Shown here: positions 34,937-44,280 of the stretch, one piece after another
Numbering within the stretch: position 1 is the first letter of the stretch
How the letters are laid out: each line of letters opens with the position of its first letter
DNA from: Frondihabitans sp. Leaf304
GTDB lineage: Bacteria > Actinomycetota > Actinomycetes > Actinomycetales > Microbacteriaceae
DNA: 64,000 nucleotides
Reading direction: 5' to 3'
Assembly (NCBI RefSeq): GCF_001423105.1
Contig: NZ_LMNV01000002.1
Coordinates: forward strand, 959,363 to 1,023,362
The notes under the pieces: generated by a model
The model's input: only the letters and a program-made list of their open reading frames with translations
The model's database searches: none
What the model was told of the DNA's origin: nothing
Program-made: the position numbers and the translations under genes

Positions 34937-35611
34937 GTGAACACTCTGATCCCCACCGAGAACACCGCAGTCATCGTCGTCGACATGCAGCGCGCTTTCT
35001 TCGACGACGACGACTCACTGGGCCGCTCGGGAATCGACGTCAGCCCCCTCCGGCACGCGATCCCCGGCACCGTTGCTCTCGTCAATGCCGCCCGGGCAGC
35101 GGGCGTCCCCGTCATCTTCACCCGCTACGTCTACATGCCGGGCATGGTCGATTTCGGGGTCACACACGGAGCCCGAGCCGCCGACCGCATGGCCGCCAAC
35201 TCGCTCGGCTACGGCACCGACGAGATCGCCCTCATCCCCGAGCTCGGCGTCCGGCCCGATGAGATCGTCATCGACAAGTCCCGTCCGAGCGCGTTCTACG
35301 GGACACGGCTCGAACCGGTGCTGACCGGCCTCGGCATCCGGAACATCGTGCTCTGCGGCGTGACGACGAACATCTGCGTCGAGTCCACGGCGAGAGATGC
35401 CGGCCAACGCGACTACTCGACCTACGTCGTGCGCGACGCCGTGGCCGAGTTCACGCCGGAACGGAACCACTTCGCCCTCTTCGGAATCGGCTGGTCGTTC
35501 GGCGACGTCGTCGATCTCGCGGATGTCGAGACGTCCTGGGGTCAGCCGGTCTCGTCGGCCGGCACGCCTCAGCCGACCGTCGCCGTGCCCATGCCGCTCG
35601 CCTCGGTCTGA
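34937..35611 (+). CDS. Isochorismatase-like cysteine hydrolase (RutB-like)
   Basis: A 224-residue hydrolase with the full triad D16 (VVDMQRAFF), K114 (IDKSRPSAF) and C147 (GVTTNICVESTARDA). The last motif is closest to RutB, biuret and ureidoacrylate amidohydrolases, which split carbamoyl or amide groups. It sits 10 bp after the binding-protein stop and just before the fused ATPase, so the operon mixes transport and hydrolysis. It probably removes an amide or carbamate from the substrate or an oxidised product. Confidence 0.88.
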   Translation: MNTLIPTENTAVIVVDMQRAFFDDDDSLGRSGIDVSPLRHAIPGTVALVNAARAAGVPVIFTRYVYMPGMVDFGVTHGARAADRMAANSLGYGTDEIALIPELGVRPDEIVIDKSRPSAFYGTRLEPVLTGLGIRNIVLCGVTTNICVESTARDAGQRDYSTYVVRDAVAEFTPERNHFALFGIGWSFGDVVDLADVETSWGQPVSSAGTPQPTVAVPMPLASV

Positions 35612-35614
35612 TCC

Positions 35615-37270
<1,656 letters not shown>

Positions 37271-37272
37271 TC

Positions 37273-37965
37273 ATGTACCTCGACACGGGCTCGGACCGGG
37301 TGGATTTCACCTGGATGATCAAGAACGCGGTCGTGCCGAGGCCGATCGCCTGGATCGGTTCGCTGTCGAGCACCGGCGGCTACAACCTGGCGCCCTATAG
37401 CTACTTCCAGCTCGTCACAATGGACCCGCCGATGCTCATGGTGTCGTTCACCGGACGCAAGGACTCCCTCGACAACATCCGTCACACCGGCGACTTCGTC
37501 GTGAACCTCGTCACAGACGGGTTGGAGGCCGAACAGACCGACACGGCGGCGCTCTTCGATGCCGACGTCGACGAGGCGGCGCTGCTCGGCCTCGCGACAC
37601 TGCCGAGCACCGTGGTCGGACCACCGCGCCTCGCTCGCGCGAAGGTGGCTCTCGAGTGCCGCGCCACCGAGGAGAAGGCCATGCCGGGTGCAACTCTCGT
37701 CTTCGCCGAGGTCGTGGGCGTGCACGCCGATGACGCAGTGCTAGACGAGTCCGGCCGGATCGACATCGAACGCTACCGCCCGGTCGGGCGACTCGGTGGG
37801 TCGCTCTACACGACCATCACCTCCGCCTACCGGATCCCCGTGCCCCGAGCGGCCGAGGTCCTTGCGGGTCACCGGTCCGGCGTTTTGGCGGGAACGGTCG
37901 CCGATCGGACGACCGGCACCCCCGCGGTGTCGGCGAATAGCGCCGAGGGTCGCCAGAAGGCCTGA
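37273..37965 (+). CDS. Flavin reductase (FMN-binding split-barrel)
   Basis: A 230-residue protein of the flavin-reductase-like family: VVPRPIAWIGSLSSTGGYNL and APYSYFQLVTMDPPMLMVSF are the FMN-binding segments. It should supply reduced FMN to the two monooxygenases that follow. ATG 37273 is favoured over GTG 37267 because AGGAGG sits at the right distance. Its C-terminal tail (about 25 polar residues) is variable in the family. Confidence 0.9.
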   Translation: MYLDTGSDRVDFTWMIKNAVVPRPIAWIGSLSSTGGYNLAPYSYFQLVTMDPPMLMVSFTGRKDSLDNIRHTGDFVVNLVTDGLEAEQTDTAALFDADVDEAALLGLATLPSTVVGPPRLARAKVALECRATEEKAMPGATLVFAEVVGVHADDAVLDESGRIDIERYRPVGRLGGSLYTTITSAYRIPVPRAAEVLAGHRSGVLAGTVADRTTGTPAVSANSAEGRQKA

Positions 37966-38093
37966 TCAGAAGGCGGCCGCGACCGGATCCTGACCGCGAA
38001 ATAAGACCCTCATCCGGTCGATCGCGGGGCGTAATGCTGCCCTGCTCGACTGGAGACCAGCTCCCCTCCCCTTCGACAACCTAGGAGAACCGC

Positions 38094-39410
38094 ATGGCTG
38101 CTGCTCCGTTCCACCTCGCGTGGTTCACCCCGTTCAAGACCCCCGCCTGGAAGTCCCCCTGGGCCGCTGACACCCCGTTCACCTGGCTGAACGGCGAGTA
38201 CTACGTCGACATGGCGAGGTCGCTCGAACGTGCGGGCTTCGACTTCATGATGTTCGAGGACTCCACTCTCGTCAGCGACACCTACGGCGGCAGCACCGAG
38301 AACGACCTGAAGCACGGATTGCACTCCCCGAAGGGCGACCCGGTCCCGCTGCTGCCGATGCTGGCGCAGGCGACCCGCGACATGGGATTCATCGCGACCA
38401 TGTCGACCTCGTTCTACCCGCCGTTCATCCTCGCCCGCGTCATGGCCACGATGGACCATCTCACCAAGGGCCGAGTCGGCTGGAATGTCGTCACGAGCTC
38501 CGAGGATCTCGCCGCGCAGAACTATGGCCTCGAGGGCCTTCTGCCCCACGACGAGCGCTACCTCATGGCCGACGAGTACATCACGGTCGTCAAAGCGCTC
38601 TGGGATTCCTGGGAGCCCGGGGCGATCATCGCCGACCGCGACTCCGGTTACCTCGTGGACCACACCAAGGTCCACCCGATCCACCACGACGGCACCTACT
38701 TCCGGGTGCGCGGCCCTCTGAATCTCCCGGCGGGACCCCAGGGCCATCCCGTCATCTGTCAGGCCGGCGGCTCGCCGACCGGACGCGATTTCGCCTCCCG
38801 CCACGCGAACGTGCTGCTCTCCGCGCCGAAGGGCGTCGACGGCATGCGCGAATACCGCGACGACGTCCGCGCGCGCGCCGAGGGCCACGGACGGCGGGCC
38901 GACGACGTCAAGGTGATGTACATCATCCAGCCCGTCCTCGGCGAGACCGAGGCGGACGCACGCGAGCTCGCCCGACGGCGGAACGAGCTCACCCGGGAGC
39001 AGATCGAGACGATCCTCGGCATCATGTCGATCACCACGGAGGTCGACTTCAAGCAGTTCGACCTCGATCAGGAGCTCCCCGACGACGTGACGACCAACGG
39101 TCACCAGTCGGGGCTGGACCAGTTCCGGAAGCGCTCGAAGGGCAAGACGATCCGCGAGGCCATCATGGGCCAGCAGACCGAAGCGGTCGAGCTGGTGGGC
39201 ACCCCGGCCTCGGTCGCCGAGCAGATGGACGAGGTCATGGAGACGGTCGGCGGCGACGGCTTCCTCATCCGCGGCGAACCGGTGCGAACGCATTCCCGTC
39301 GCTACGTCGATGAGATCGCGTCCGGGCTCGCACCGGAGCTCCGCAAGCGCGGCCTCATCCGCAGCGATTACGGCGAATCGACCTTCAAAGCCAACCTGGC
39401 GTCGTTCTGA
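38094..39410 (+). CDS. LLM flavin monooxygenase 1 (NtaA/SnaA/DszA type)
   Basis: A 438-residue monooxygenase of the NtaA/SnaA/DszA group of luciferase-like flavoproteins: FHLAWFTPF at the start, YYVDMARSLERAGFDFMMFE, then KGRVGWNVVTSSEDLAAQNY and PVICQAGGSPTGRDFAS. These enzymes use reduced FMN from a separate reductase and O2 to oxidise N- or S-containing compounds such as EDTA, NTA or sulfones. CTAGGAGAA precedes the ATG. A related enzyme follows. Confidence 0.92.
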   Translation: MAAAPFHLAWFTPFKTPAWKSPWAADTPFTWLNGEYYVDMARSLERAGFDFMMFEDSTLVSDTYGGSTENDLKHGLHSPKGDPVPLLPMLAQATRDMGFIATMSTSFYPPFILARVMATMDHLTKGRVGWNVVTSSEDLAAQNYGLEGLLPHDERYLMADEYITVVKALWDSWEPGAIIADRDSGYLVDHTKVHPIHHDGTYFRVRGPLNLPAGPQGHPVICQAGGSPTGRDFASRHANVLLSAPKGVDGMREYRDDVRARAEGHGRRADDVKVMYIIQPVLGETEADARELARRRNELTREQIETILGIMSITTEVDFKQFDLDQELPDDVTTNGHQSGLDQFRKRSKGKTIREAIMGQQTEAVELVGTPASVAEQMDEVMETVGGDGFLIRGEPVRTHSRRYVDEIASGLAPELRKRGLIRSDYGESTFKANLASF

Positions 39411-39447
39411 TGCGCCCCCGATCCGGCGAGACCTCGAGGAGCACCCC

Positions 39448-40761
39448 GTGACCGCATCCCCCTTCCACCTCGGCTGGTTCTGCAACGGCACATCGGTGCC
39501 GGCGTGGGCGCAGCCGTTCTCCGGCTCGATCGGCGACGACTGGCAGGACGCGCAGATCTTCGTCGACCTCGCACGTGCAATGGAACGAGCGAAGTTCGAC
39601 TACGTACTCATCGAAGACAACACCTTCGTCGGTGACCGCTACGGCGACTCGATGGAGGTCTATCTCAAGTACGCCATGCAGGCGCCCCGCCAGGATCCGA
39701 TGATCGTCGCGACCCTGCTTGCCCAGGCCACGGAGCGGCTCGGCATCATCGCCACTGCGGGCACCTTCGCCTACCACCCCTACCTCCTGGCGAGGATGGC
39801 CGGAACGCTCGATCAGCTCTCGAAAGGCCGCTTCGGGGTGAACGTCGTCACCGGCACCAGTGACCGGGCCCTCCAGAACTACGGGCACGACGGCATGGAC
39901 GAGCACGACGCCCGGTACGACGTGGCCGAGGACTTCGTGATGGCGATGCTCTCGCTCTTCGACACGTGGGACGCCGATGCGGTGGTCGCCGACCGACGCA
40001 CCAGCACCTTCGCCGACCACACCAAGGTGCGCCAGGCCGACCATCGCGGGGCGCACTACTCCACCCGCGGACCGCTCAACTCGGGCCCCGCGCCGCAGGG
40101 TCGACCAGTCATCTCGCAGGCGGGAGGATCACCCCGCGGCATCGAGTTCGCGTCTCAGTGTGCCGACACCATCGTCGCCATTCACGCGACCCCCGAGAAG
40201 GCTCGCGACTACCGAGAGCGCGTTCGCGCGGCCGCCGCCGCCAACGGCCGGGATCCCGACGAAATCAAGATCCTCTTCGGAATCTGGCCGATCGTGGGGT
40301 CGTCCGAAGAAGAGGCCAGGCAGAAGGCAGACGACCGGGTGCAGCTCGCGATGGACAACATCCAGATCCCGCTCGCGACCATGTCGAAGTCGACCGACAT
40401 CGACTTCTCGACCGTACCTCTCGACACTCCGCTGGGAGAGCTCGACCTCTCGACCAACGGAACGCAGAACTTCGCGCTCTATCGCGAGAGGAACGCCTCA
40501 TTGACTCTTCGCCAGGCGGTCGCACGCGAAGCGGGCGGTGCCGGTCCCAGCGTCGTCGGGTCGGTCGAGCAGGTGGCCGATCAACTCGAGCGATTCGCCG
40601 ACATCGCCGGCGGCGACGGCTTCCTGATCGGGACGAACGGCGTCACCCGCCGATTCATCTCCGAGATCTGCGACGGACTCGTGCCCGAGCTGCAGCAACG
40701 CGGGCTGGTGCGCACCGAGTACGACCACGAGATGCTGCGCGACAACCTCCGCGCGTTCTGA
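39448..40761 (+). CDS. LLM flavin monooxygenase 2 (NtaA/SnaA/DszA type)
   Basis: A 437-residue paralogue of the preceding enzyme with the same motifs (FHLGWFCNGTSVPAW, VDLARAMERAKFDYVLIEDN, GRFGVNVVTGTSDRALQNYG, PVISQAGGSPRGIEFAS). GTG 39448 has GAGGAG upstream. The two are clearly diverged, so they probably oxidise successive intermediates or form a mixed complex, not a recent duplicate. Confidence 0.92.
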   Translation: MTASPFHLGWFCNGTSVPAWAQPFSGSIGDDWQDAQIFVDLARAMERAKFDYVLIEDNTFVGDRYGDSMEVYLKYAMQAPRQDPMIVATLLAQATERLGIIATAGTFAYHPYLLARMAGTLDQLSKGRFGVNVVTGTSDRALQNYGHDGMDEHDARYDVAEDFVMAMLSLFDTWDADAVVADRRTSTFADHTKVRQADHRGAHYSTRGPLNSGPAPQGRPVISQAGGSPRGIEFASQCADTIVAIHATPEKARDYRERVRAAAAANGRDPDEIKILFGIWPIVGSSEEEARQKADDRVQLAMDNIQIPLATMSKSTDIDFSTVPLDTPLGELDLSTNGTQNFALYRERNASLTLRQAVAREAGGAGPSVVGSVEQVADQLERFADIAGGDGFLIGTNGVTRRFISEICDGLVPELQQRGLVRTEYDHEMLRDNLRAF

Positions 40762-40793
40762 ATTACGCCCATCCAGGAGAAAGGCAGCACAGT

Positions 40794-41630
40794 ATGCGCG
40801 GTTGCGTCGACACCGACTGGGGACAGATCCACTACCGGGCGGGAGGCGCCCCGATCAGCGAGGCGCGCAGGGTCGTCGCCCTCTTCCACGAGTCGCCCCG
40901 CACCTCGGCCGTCTATCAGCCCGTTCTCGAGAGCTTTCCCGACGACATCGCGGTGATCGCCTTCGACACTCCGGGCTTCGGACAGTCCGACGACGCACCC
41001 GAGGGCAGGCCGCTCTCCGACTACGCCACCGTGCTCCTTCAGGCCCTCGACGCTCTCGGCATCGACGAGTTCCTCCCCGTCGGCATGAAGACCGGCTCAG
41101 CCCTCGTCACCGCGATGGCCGTCGAGGCCGGCACGACGAGGATCCCGGGCGCCGTGCTCTACGCGCAGGAAGAACCCGATGACGACGCATTCGAGCACTG
41201 GGCCGCGAACTGGGCGCCGCCGGTCGAGTTCCCCGCCGACGGATCCACCCTGACCAGGCTCTACGCCAAGAACGTCGGCCTCTACGGCATCGACAACCCG
41301 AGGGTGCTCTACGAGGCGGTCGCCGACACCATCGCCAACGCCGATCGCTATGCCTCGGTCTACCCGGCAGTCTTCCGCGGCCACCGGCAGACGTGGGACG
41401 ACATGCACGCCCTGGTTTCCGCCGGCGTGCACCTGACGATCCTTGAACCGCCGGTCGCCCGGTTCACCGAGACCGATCCGATCGTCTTCGGCGTCGTCCC
41501 CGGGACCCGGGTCGTGCGCATGCCGTCGACCGGTCAGTTCCCGGCGCTCGCCGCCGACGAGTTCGTCGCCGCCGTGGTCTCGGCGCTCGATGCGACGACC
41601 GAGAAGGGACGTCTCGCCGGGCCTGCTTGA
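40794..41630 (+). CDS. Alpha/beta-hydrolase-fold protein lacking the catalytic Ser and His
   Basis: A 278-residue protein with the alpha/beta-hydrolase outline (VVALFHESPRTS, AFDTPGFGQSDD). The nucleophile elbow, normally GxSxG, reads G97-M-K99-T-G101, and the usual late His position reads TGQFPAL with Q248. It therefore lacks Ser and His of the triad and may be a binding, lyase-like or non-hydrolytic protein; RutD in the pyrimidine Rut pathway is a comparable fold partner. It ends the import/oxidation set, with CAGGAGAAAGG upstream. Confidence 0.78.
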   Translation: MRGCVDTDWGQIHYRAGGAPISEARRVVALFHESPRTSAVYQPVLESFPDDIAVIAFDTPGFGQSDDAPEGRPLSDYATVLLQALDALGIDEFLPVGMKTGSALVTAMAVEAGTTRIPGAVLYAQEEPDDDAFEHWAANWAPPVEFPADGSTLTRLYAKNVGLYGIDNPRVLYEAVADTIANADRYASVYPAVFRGHRQTWDDMHALVSAGVHLTILEPPVARFTETDPIVFGVVPGTRVVRMPSTGQFPALAADEFVAAVVSALDATTEKGRLAGPA

Positions 41631-41641
41631 GACCACCCGCC

Positions 41642-41697
41642 GAGTGCGCGAAATCGGCCCGCGGACGCCGCGCCGGGGGCCGCTTCTGCGCACTCGG
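41642..41697. repeat. 56-bp inverted repeat, family B copy 2
   Basis: CGAGTGCGCGAA (41642-41653) is mirrored by the arm ending TTCTGCGCACTCG (41685-41697). It lies 11 bp after the hydrolase-fold gene. The length equals family B copy 1 at 78-133. Confidence 0.75.
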
Positions 41698-41703
41698 CAG
41701 CCG

Positions 41704-41781
41704 TCAGCCGGCGGCCAGCGGCTCCTTCACGTCGGTGTGCCATTCCGACGGTTCCATCACGATCTCATTCCCCACCAGCGG
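41704..41781 (-). pseudogene. Probable C-terminal gene fragment
   Basis: A 25-codon open stretch on the minus strand reads GNEIVMEPSEWHTDVKEPLA before a stop, with an in-frame stop directly upstream. It looks like the end of a lost protein-coding gene, but the parent family is not recognised. It could be chance. Confidence 0.35.
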
Positions 41782-41895
41782 TTACGCGACCCCAATCCCC
41801 CCAATTACGATCCGGGCAAGATAAAGCCTCGCACCGGCGACGCATCTGATGCACGTGTACCGTCGCCTCGCGCGCGACCGCGATAGCCTCCGCTG

Positions 41896-42510
41896 ATGAA
41901 GTGGATTCTCTACGACATCGGCGGTGTCCTCGAAATCGTTGACGACGACGACTGGCCCCTCTCGCTGCATGAGCGATGGAGCGCCCGTCACGAACTAACT
42001 GTCACTGAATTGCGAGCTCGCCTCCACGCCGCCGAGCTCCCCGACATGGCTCTGAGAAGTGGTGTCGCAGACGAGTACTGGCGCAAGCTCGGAGCCGCCC
42101 TGGGTGCCGATAGTGCAACGATTGCGACAATGCATTCCGAGTTCTGGGATGCCTACTGCGGTAAGGCAAACGTCGAGCTGCTCGATCATGCGAGATCGCT
42201 TCGGGACCGCGCTGGCCTCGCCATCCTGTCGAACTCCGGCGACGGTGCCCGGGAAGAAGAGGAGCGACGTTTCGGCTTCGCCTCGCTGTTCGACCCGATC
42301 TGCTATAGCCACGAGCAAGGAATCGCGAAGCCCGATTCGGGCGCGTATCTCACCGCGCTCCGCCGAATGGGCGCATCGGTCGAGCAGGTGCTCTTCATCG
42401 ACGACCACGAGGAGCCGGTGCGCGGAGCCGAGGACTGCGGCATCCGCGCCATTCTGCACCGTGATAACGAGACCACCATCGCTGCCATAGAGACCTTTCT
42501 CGCGACCTGA
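41896..42510 (+). CDS. HAD-superfamily phosphatase-like hydrolase
   Basis: A 204-residue HAD-IA protein: motif I YDIGGVLE with nucleophile D7, where the second Asp is replaced by Gly, as in the YihX/epoxide-hydrolase N-domain subgroup; motif II LSNSG; motif III GIAKPDSGAY; motif IV FIDDHEEP. It probably hydrolyses a small phosphate ester. A TAGCCT box (41884-41889) lies six bases before the ATG, so it may be leaderless. It is not linked to the neighbouring signal peptidase by function. Confidence 0.85.
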   Translation: MKWILYDIGGVLEIVDDDDWPLSLHERWSARHELTVTELRARLHAAELPDMALRSGVADEYWRKLGAALGADSATIATMHSEFWDAYCGKANVELLDHARSLRDRAGLAILSNSGDGAREEEERRFGFASLFDPICYSHEQGIAKPDSGAYLTALRRMGASVEQVLFIDDHEEPVRGAEDCGIRAILHRDNETTIAAIETFLAT

Positions 42511-42652
42511 GCTAGCCATCGCACTCGGTTTTTTGATACTTCGCGGCGTCTACAGGACGATCCTGGCGAAGGCCGAACGCGAAGGCCCCATCGAGCCCAG
42601 CATGTGACCTGACCGACTGAGGTTGCGTCGTGCTTCCCTTACGATCAGATTC

Positions 42653-43411
42653 ATGGGGGAATCTGCCATGGACGTCGTCAACTCGGGCTCGGCTCGGCGA
42701 CCGCGCAAGAAGCGCCACAGCACCGCACGGTTCGTCCGTGACATCCTGATCATCTTGCTGGCGGCGCTTCTGATCTCGTTCCTGATCAAGACCTATTTGG
42801 TCCGCTCGTTCTACATCCCATCGCCCTCGATGACGAACACGCTTCAGGTCAACGACCGCATTATCGTCAACGAACTCGTGCCCAAGGCGACTCCCCTCCA
42901 GCGCGGGGACGTCATCGTCTTCTCGGACCCGGGCGGATGGCTCGGATCAAGCGACACGACGCCGAAATCCGATTCCACGAGCCCGGTCATCGGGGCCATC
43001 CAGACAGGTCTCACCGCTGTGGGCCTCGGCACGAAGGACAGCGACAATCACCTCGTCAAACGAGTCATCGGCCTGCCCGGAGACAAAGTCGCGTGTTGCA
43101 ACGACTTCGGCCAGCTCGAGGTCAACGGCGTGCCCCTCAAGGAGCCCTACATCAACGTCACGGCCGGCCAGCGCGCCGACAGGTTCACCTACACGGTGAC
43201 CGTTCCGAAGGGTGCCCTGTGGGTACTCGGTGATAACCGCTACAACTCCGACGACTCCGCCGCACACTTCACGCAGAAAGACGTGTCGCAACCGTTCGTA
43301 CCGATCTCCGACGTCGTCGGACGAGCCGTCGTCATCACCTGGCCGTCATCACGCTGGGGCACTCTGAGCAACTACCCCACGGTCTTTCAGGGCATCGACC
43401 CCACACACTGA
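42653..43411 (+). CDS. lepB: Signal peptidase I
   Basis: A 252-residue type I signal peptidase: basic N-terminus (ARRPRKKRHSTARF), one membrane helix (about 28-48), catalytic S59 in IPSPSM and K136 in HLVKRVIGLPGDK, and the GDNRYNSDDSA box. It removes signal peptides on the outer membrane face. TACGAT (42640-42645) ends seven bases before ATG 42653, consistent with a leaderless start; ATG 42668 with GGGGGA upstream is an alternative. It is not beside rplS/rnhB, so it may be an extra copy. Confidence 0.92.
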   Translation: MGESAMDVVNSGSARRPRKKRHSTARFVRDILIILLAALLISFLIKTYLVRSFYIPSPSMTNTLQVNDRIIVNELVPKATPLQRGDVIVFSDPGGWLGSSDTTPKSDSTSPVIGAIQTGLTAVGLGTKDSDNHLVKRVIGLPGDKVACCNDFGQLEVNGVPLKEPYINVTAGQRADRFTYTVTVPKGALWVLGDNRYNSDDSAAHFTQKDVSQPFVPISDVVGRAVVITWPSSRWGTLSNYPTVFQGIDPTH

Positions 43412-43424
43412 CGCCGGCAGCCCT

Positions 43425-43483
43425 GCGAGACTCCAGTAGATGCGGGTGCCCGTCGACCACACCCGCAACGACTGGAGTCTCGC
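43425..43483. repeat. Nested inverted repeat, family E
   Basis: GCGAGACTCCAGT (43425-43437) and ACTGGAGTCTCGC (43471-43483) are perfect 13-bp arms, with an inner pair GCGGGTG (43442-43448) / CACCCGC (43460-43466). It lies between the convergent lepB and GntR genes. Confidence 0.85.
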
Positions 43484-43529
43484 CGCCCGAGGCGGCGGGC
43501 GGCTGGCGACAGGCAGCAAGCAGCACGCC

Positions 43530-44219
43530 TCAGCGCGCACCCGCCGCCCGCAACGCCGTAAACGACGGGATCCGGTCGCGCTCGATGTGCGTGTAGGCGA
43601 TCGACTCGGCGACGCGCTCGTTGCCGGAGCGGATCGCCTCGGCGAGCGCCACATGGTCGTCGAACGCCTCGTCGACGTCGAGCTGCGAGGTCAGGTAGAA
43701 CAGCCAGAGCACCCGGCCGGTGACGGAGCGCATCACCTGCTTCATCAGGTCGTTGCCCGAGAGGTCGACGATCGCCTCGTGGTACCAGGTGCTGGCCTCG
43801 GCGACACGGTAGGCGTCGCCCGAGTGCACGACGTTCTGCGAGTAGTGGAGGGCTTCGTCGAGGGGCCCGGAGTCGCCGCCGCGCGAGACCTCGCGGGCGG
43901 CGAATCGCGCCGCACCGACCTCGAGGTAGAGCCGGAGGTCGAAGAGGTCGTTGACCGCCTTCTCGTCCCACACGGTCACGACCGCGCCGCGCCGGGGGAA
44001 CGTGCGGACGAAGCCCTCCTGCTCGAGCTGCGGCACCGCCTCGCGGAGGGGCACCCTCGACATCTCGAGCTCAGCGGCGATGCGCGCCTCGGCGAGCCGC
44101 GAACCCTGGGGGTACTCACCGCGGATGATGCCCTCGCGGATGGCCGAGTACGCCTGTCGCGAGAGCGACGCGGGTCGGTCGACGGTGGTCGCGGATCCTG
44201 CGTCAGATGGTTCTGTCAC
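43530..44219 (-). CDS. GntR-family regulator (FCD domain)
   Basis: A 229-residue FadR/FCD regulator: winged helix at about 20-80 (AYSAIREGIIRGEYPQGSRL, SRVPLREAVPQLEQEGFV) and a C-terminal all-helical FCD ligand domain (about 90-215; DLRLYLEVGAARFA, WYHEAIVDLSGN). GTG 44219 has GAGGAG upstream. It is the last gene of the long minus-strand operon and is separated from the binding-protein gene by a strong hairpin. It is the likely repressor acting at the palindrome 55743-55758 in front of the operon. Confidence 0.88.
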   Translation of the reverse strand: MTEPSDAGSATTVDRPASLSRQAYSAIREGIIRGEYPQGSRLAEARIAAELEMSRVPLREAVPQLEQEGFVRTFPRRGAVVTVWDEKAVNDLFDLRLYLEVGAARFAAREVSRGGDSGPLDEALHYSQNVVHSGDAYRVAEASTWYHEAIVDLSGNDLMKQVMRSVTGRVLWLFYLTSQLDVDEAFDDHVALAEAIRSGNERVAESIAYTHIERDRIPSFTALRAAGAR

Positions 44220-44239
44220 GTCCGCTCCTCGCGGGTGAG

Positions 44240-44270
44240 GGCCCCGGGGTGCATGACGCACCCCGGGGCC
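44240..44270 (-). terminator. Strong hairpin between binding-protein and gntR genes
   Basis: A perfect 13-bp stem (44240-44252 with 44258-44270, GGCCCCGGGGTGC and its complement) with a 5-nt loop, no T-run. It lies 10 bp after the binding-protein stop (44281) and just upstream of gntR. It may stop or stabilise most operon mRNA, keeping regulator expression low. Confidence 0.7.
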
Positions 44271-44280
44271 GGTGGCCGAC

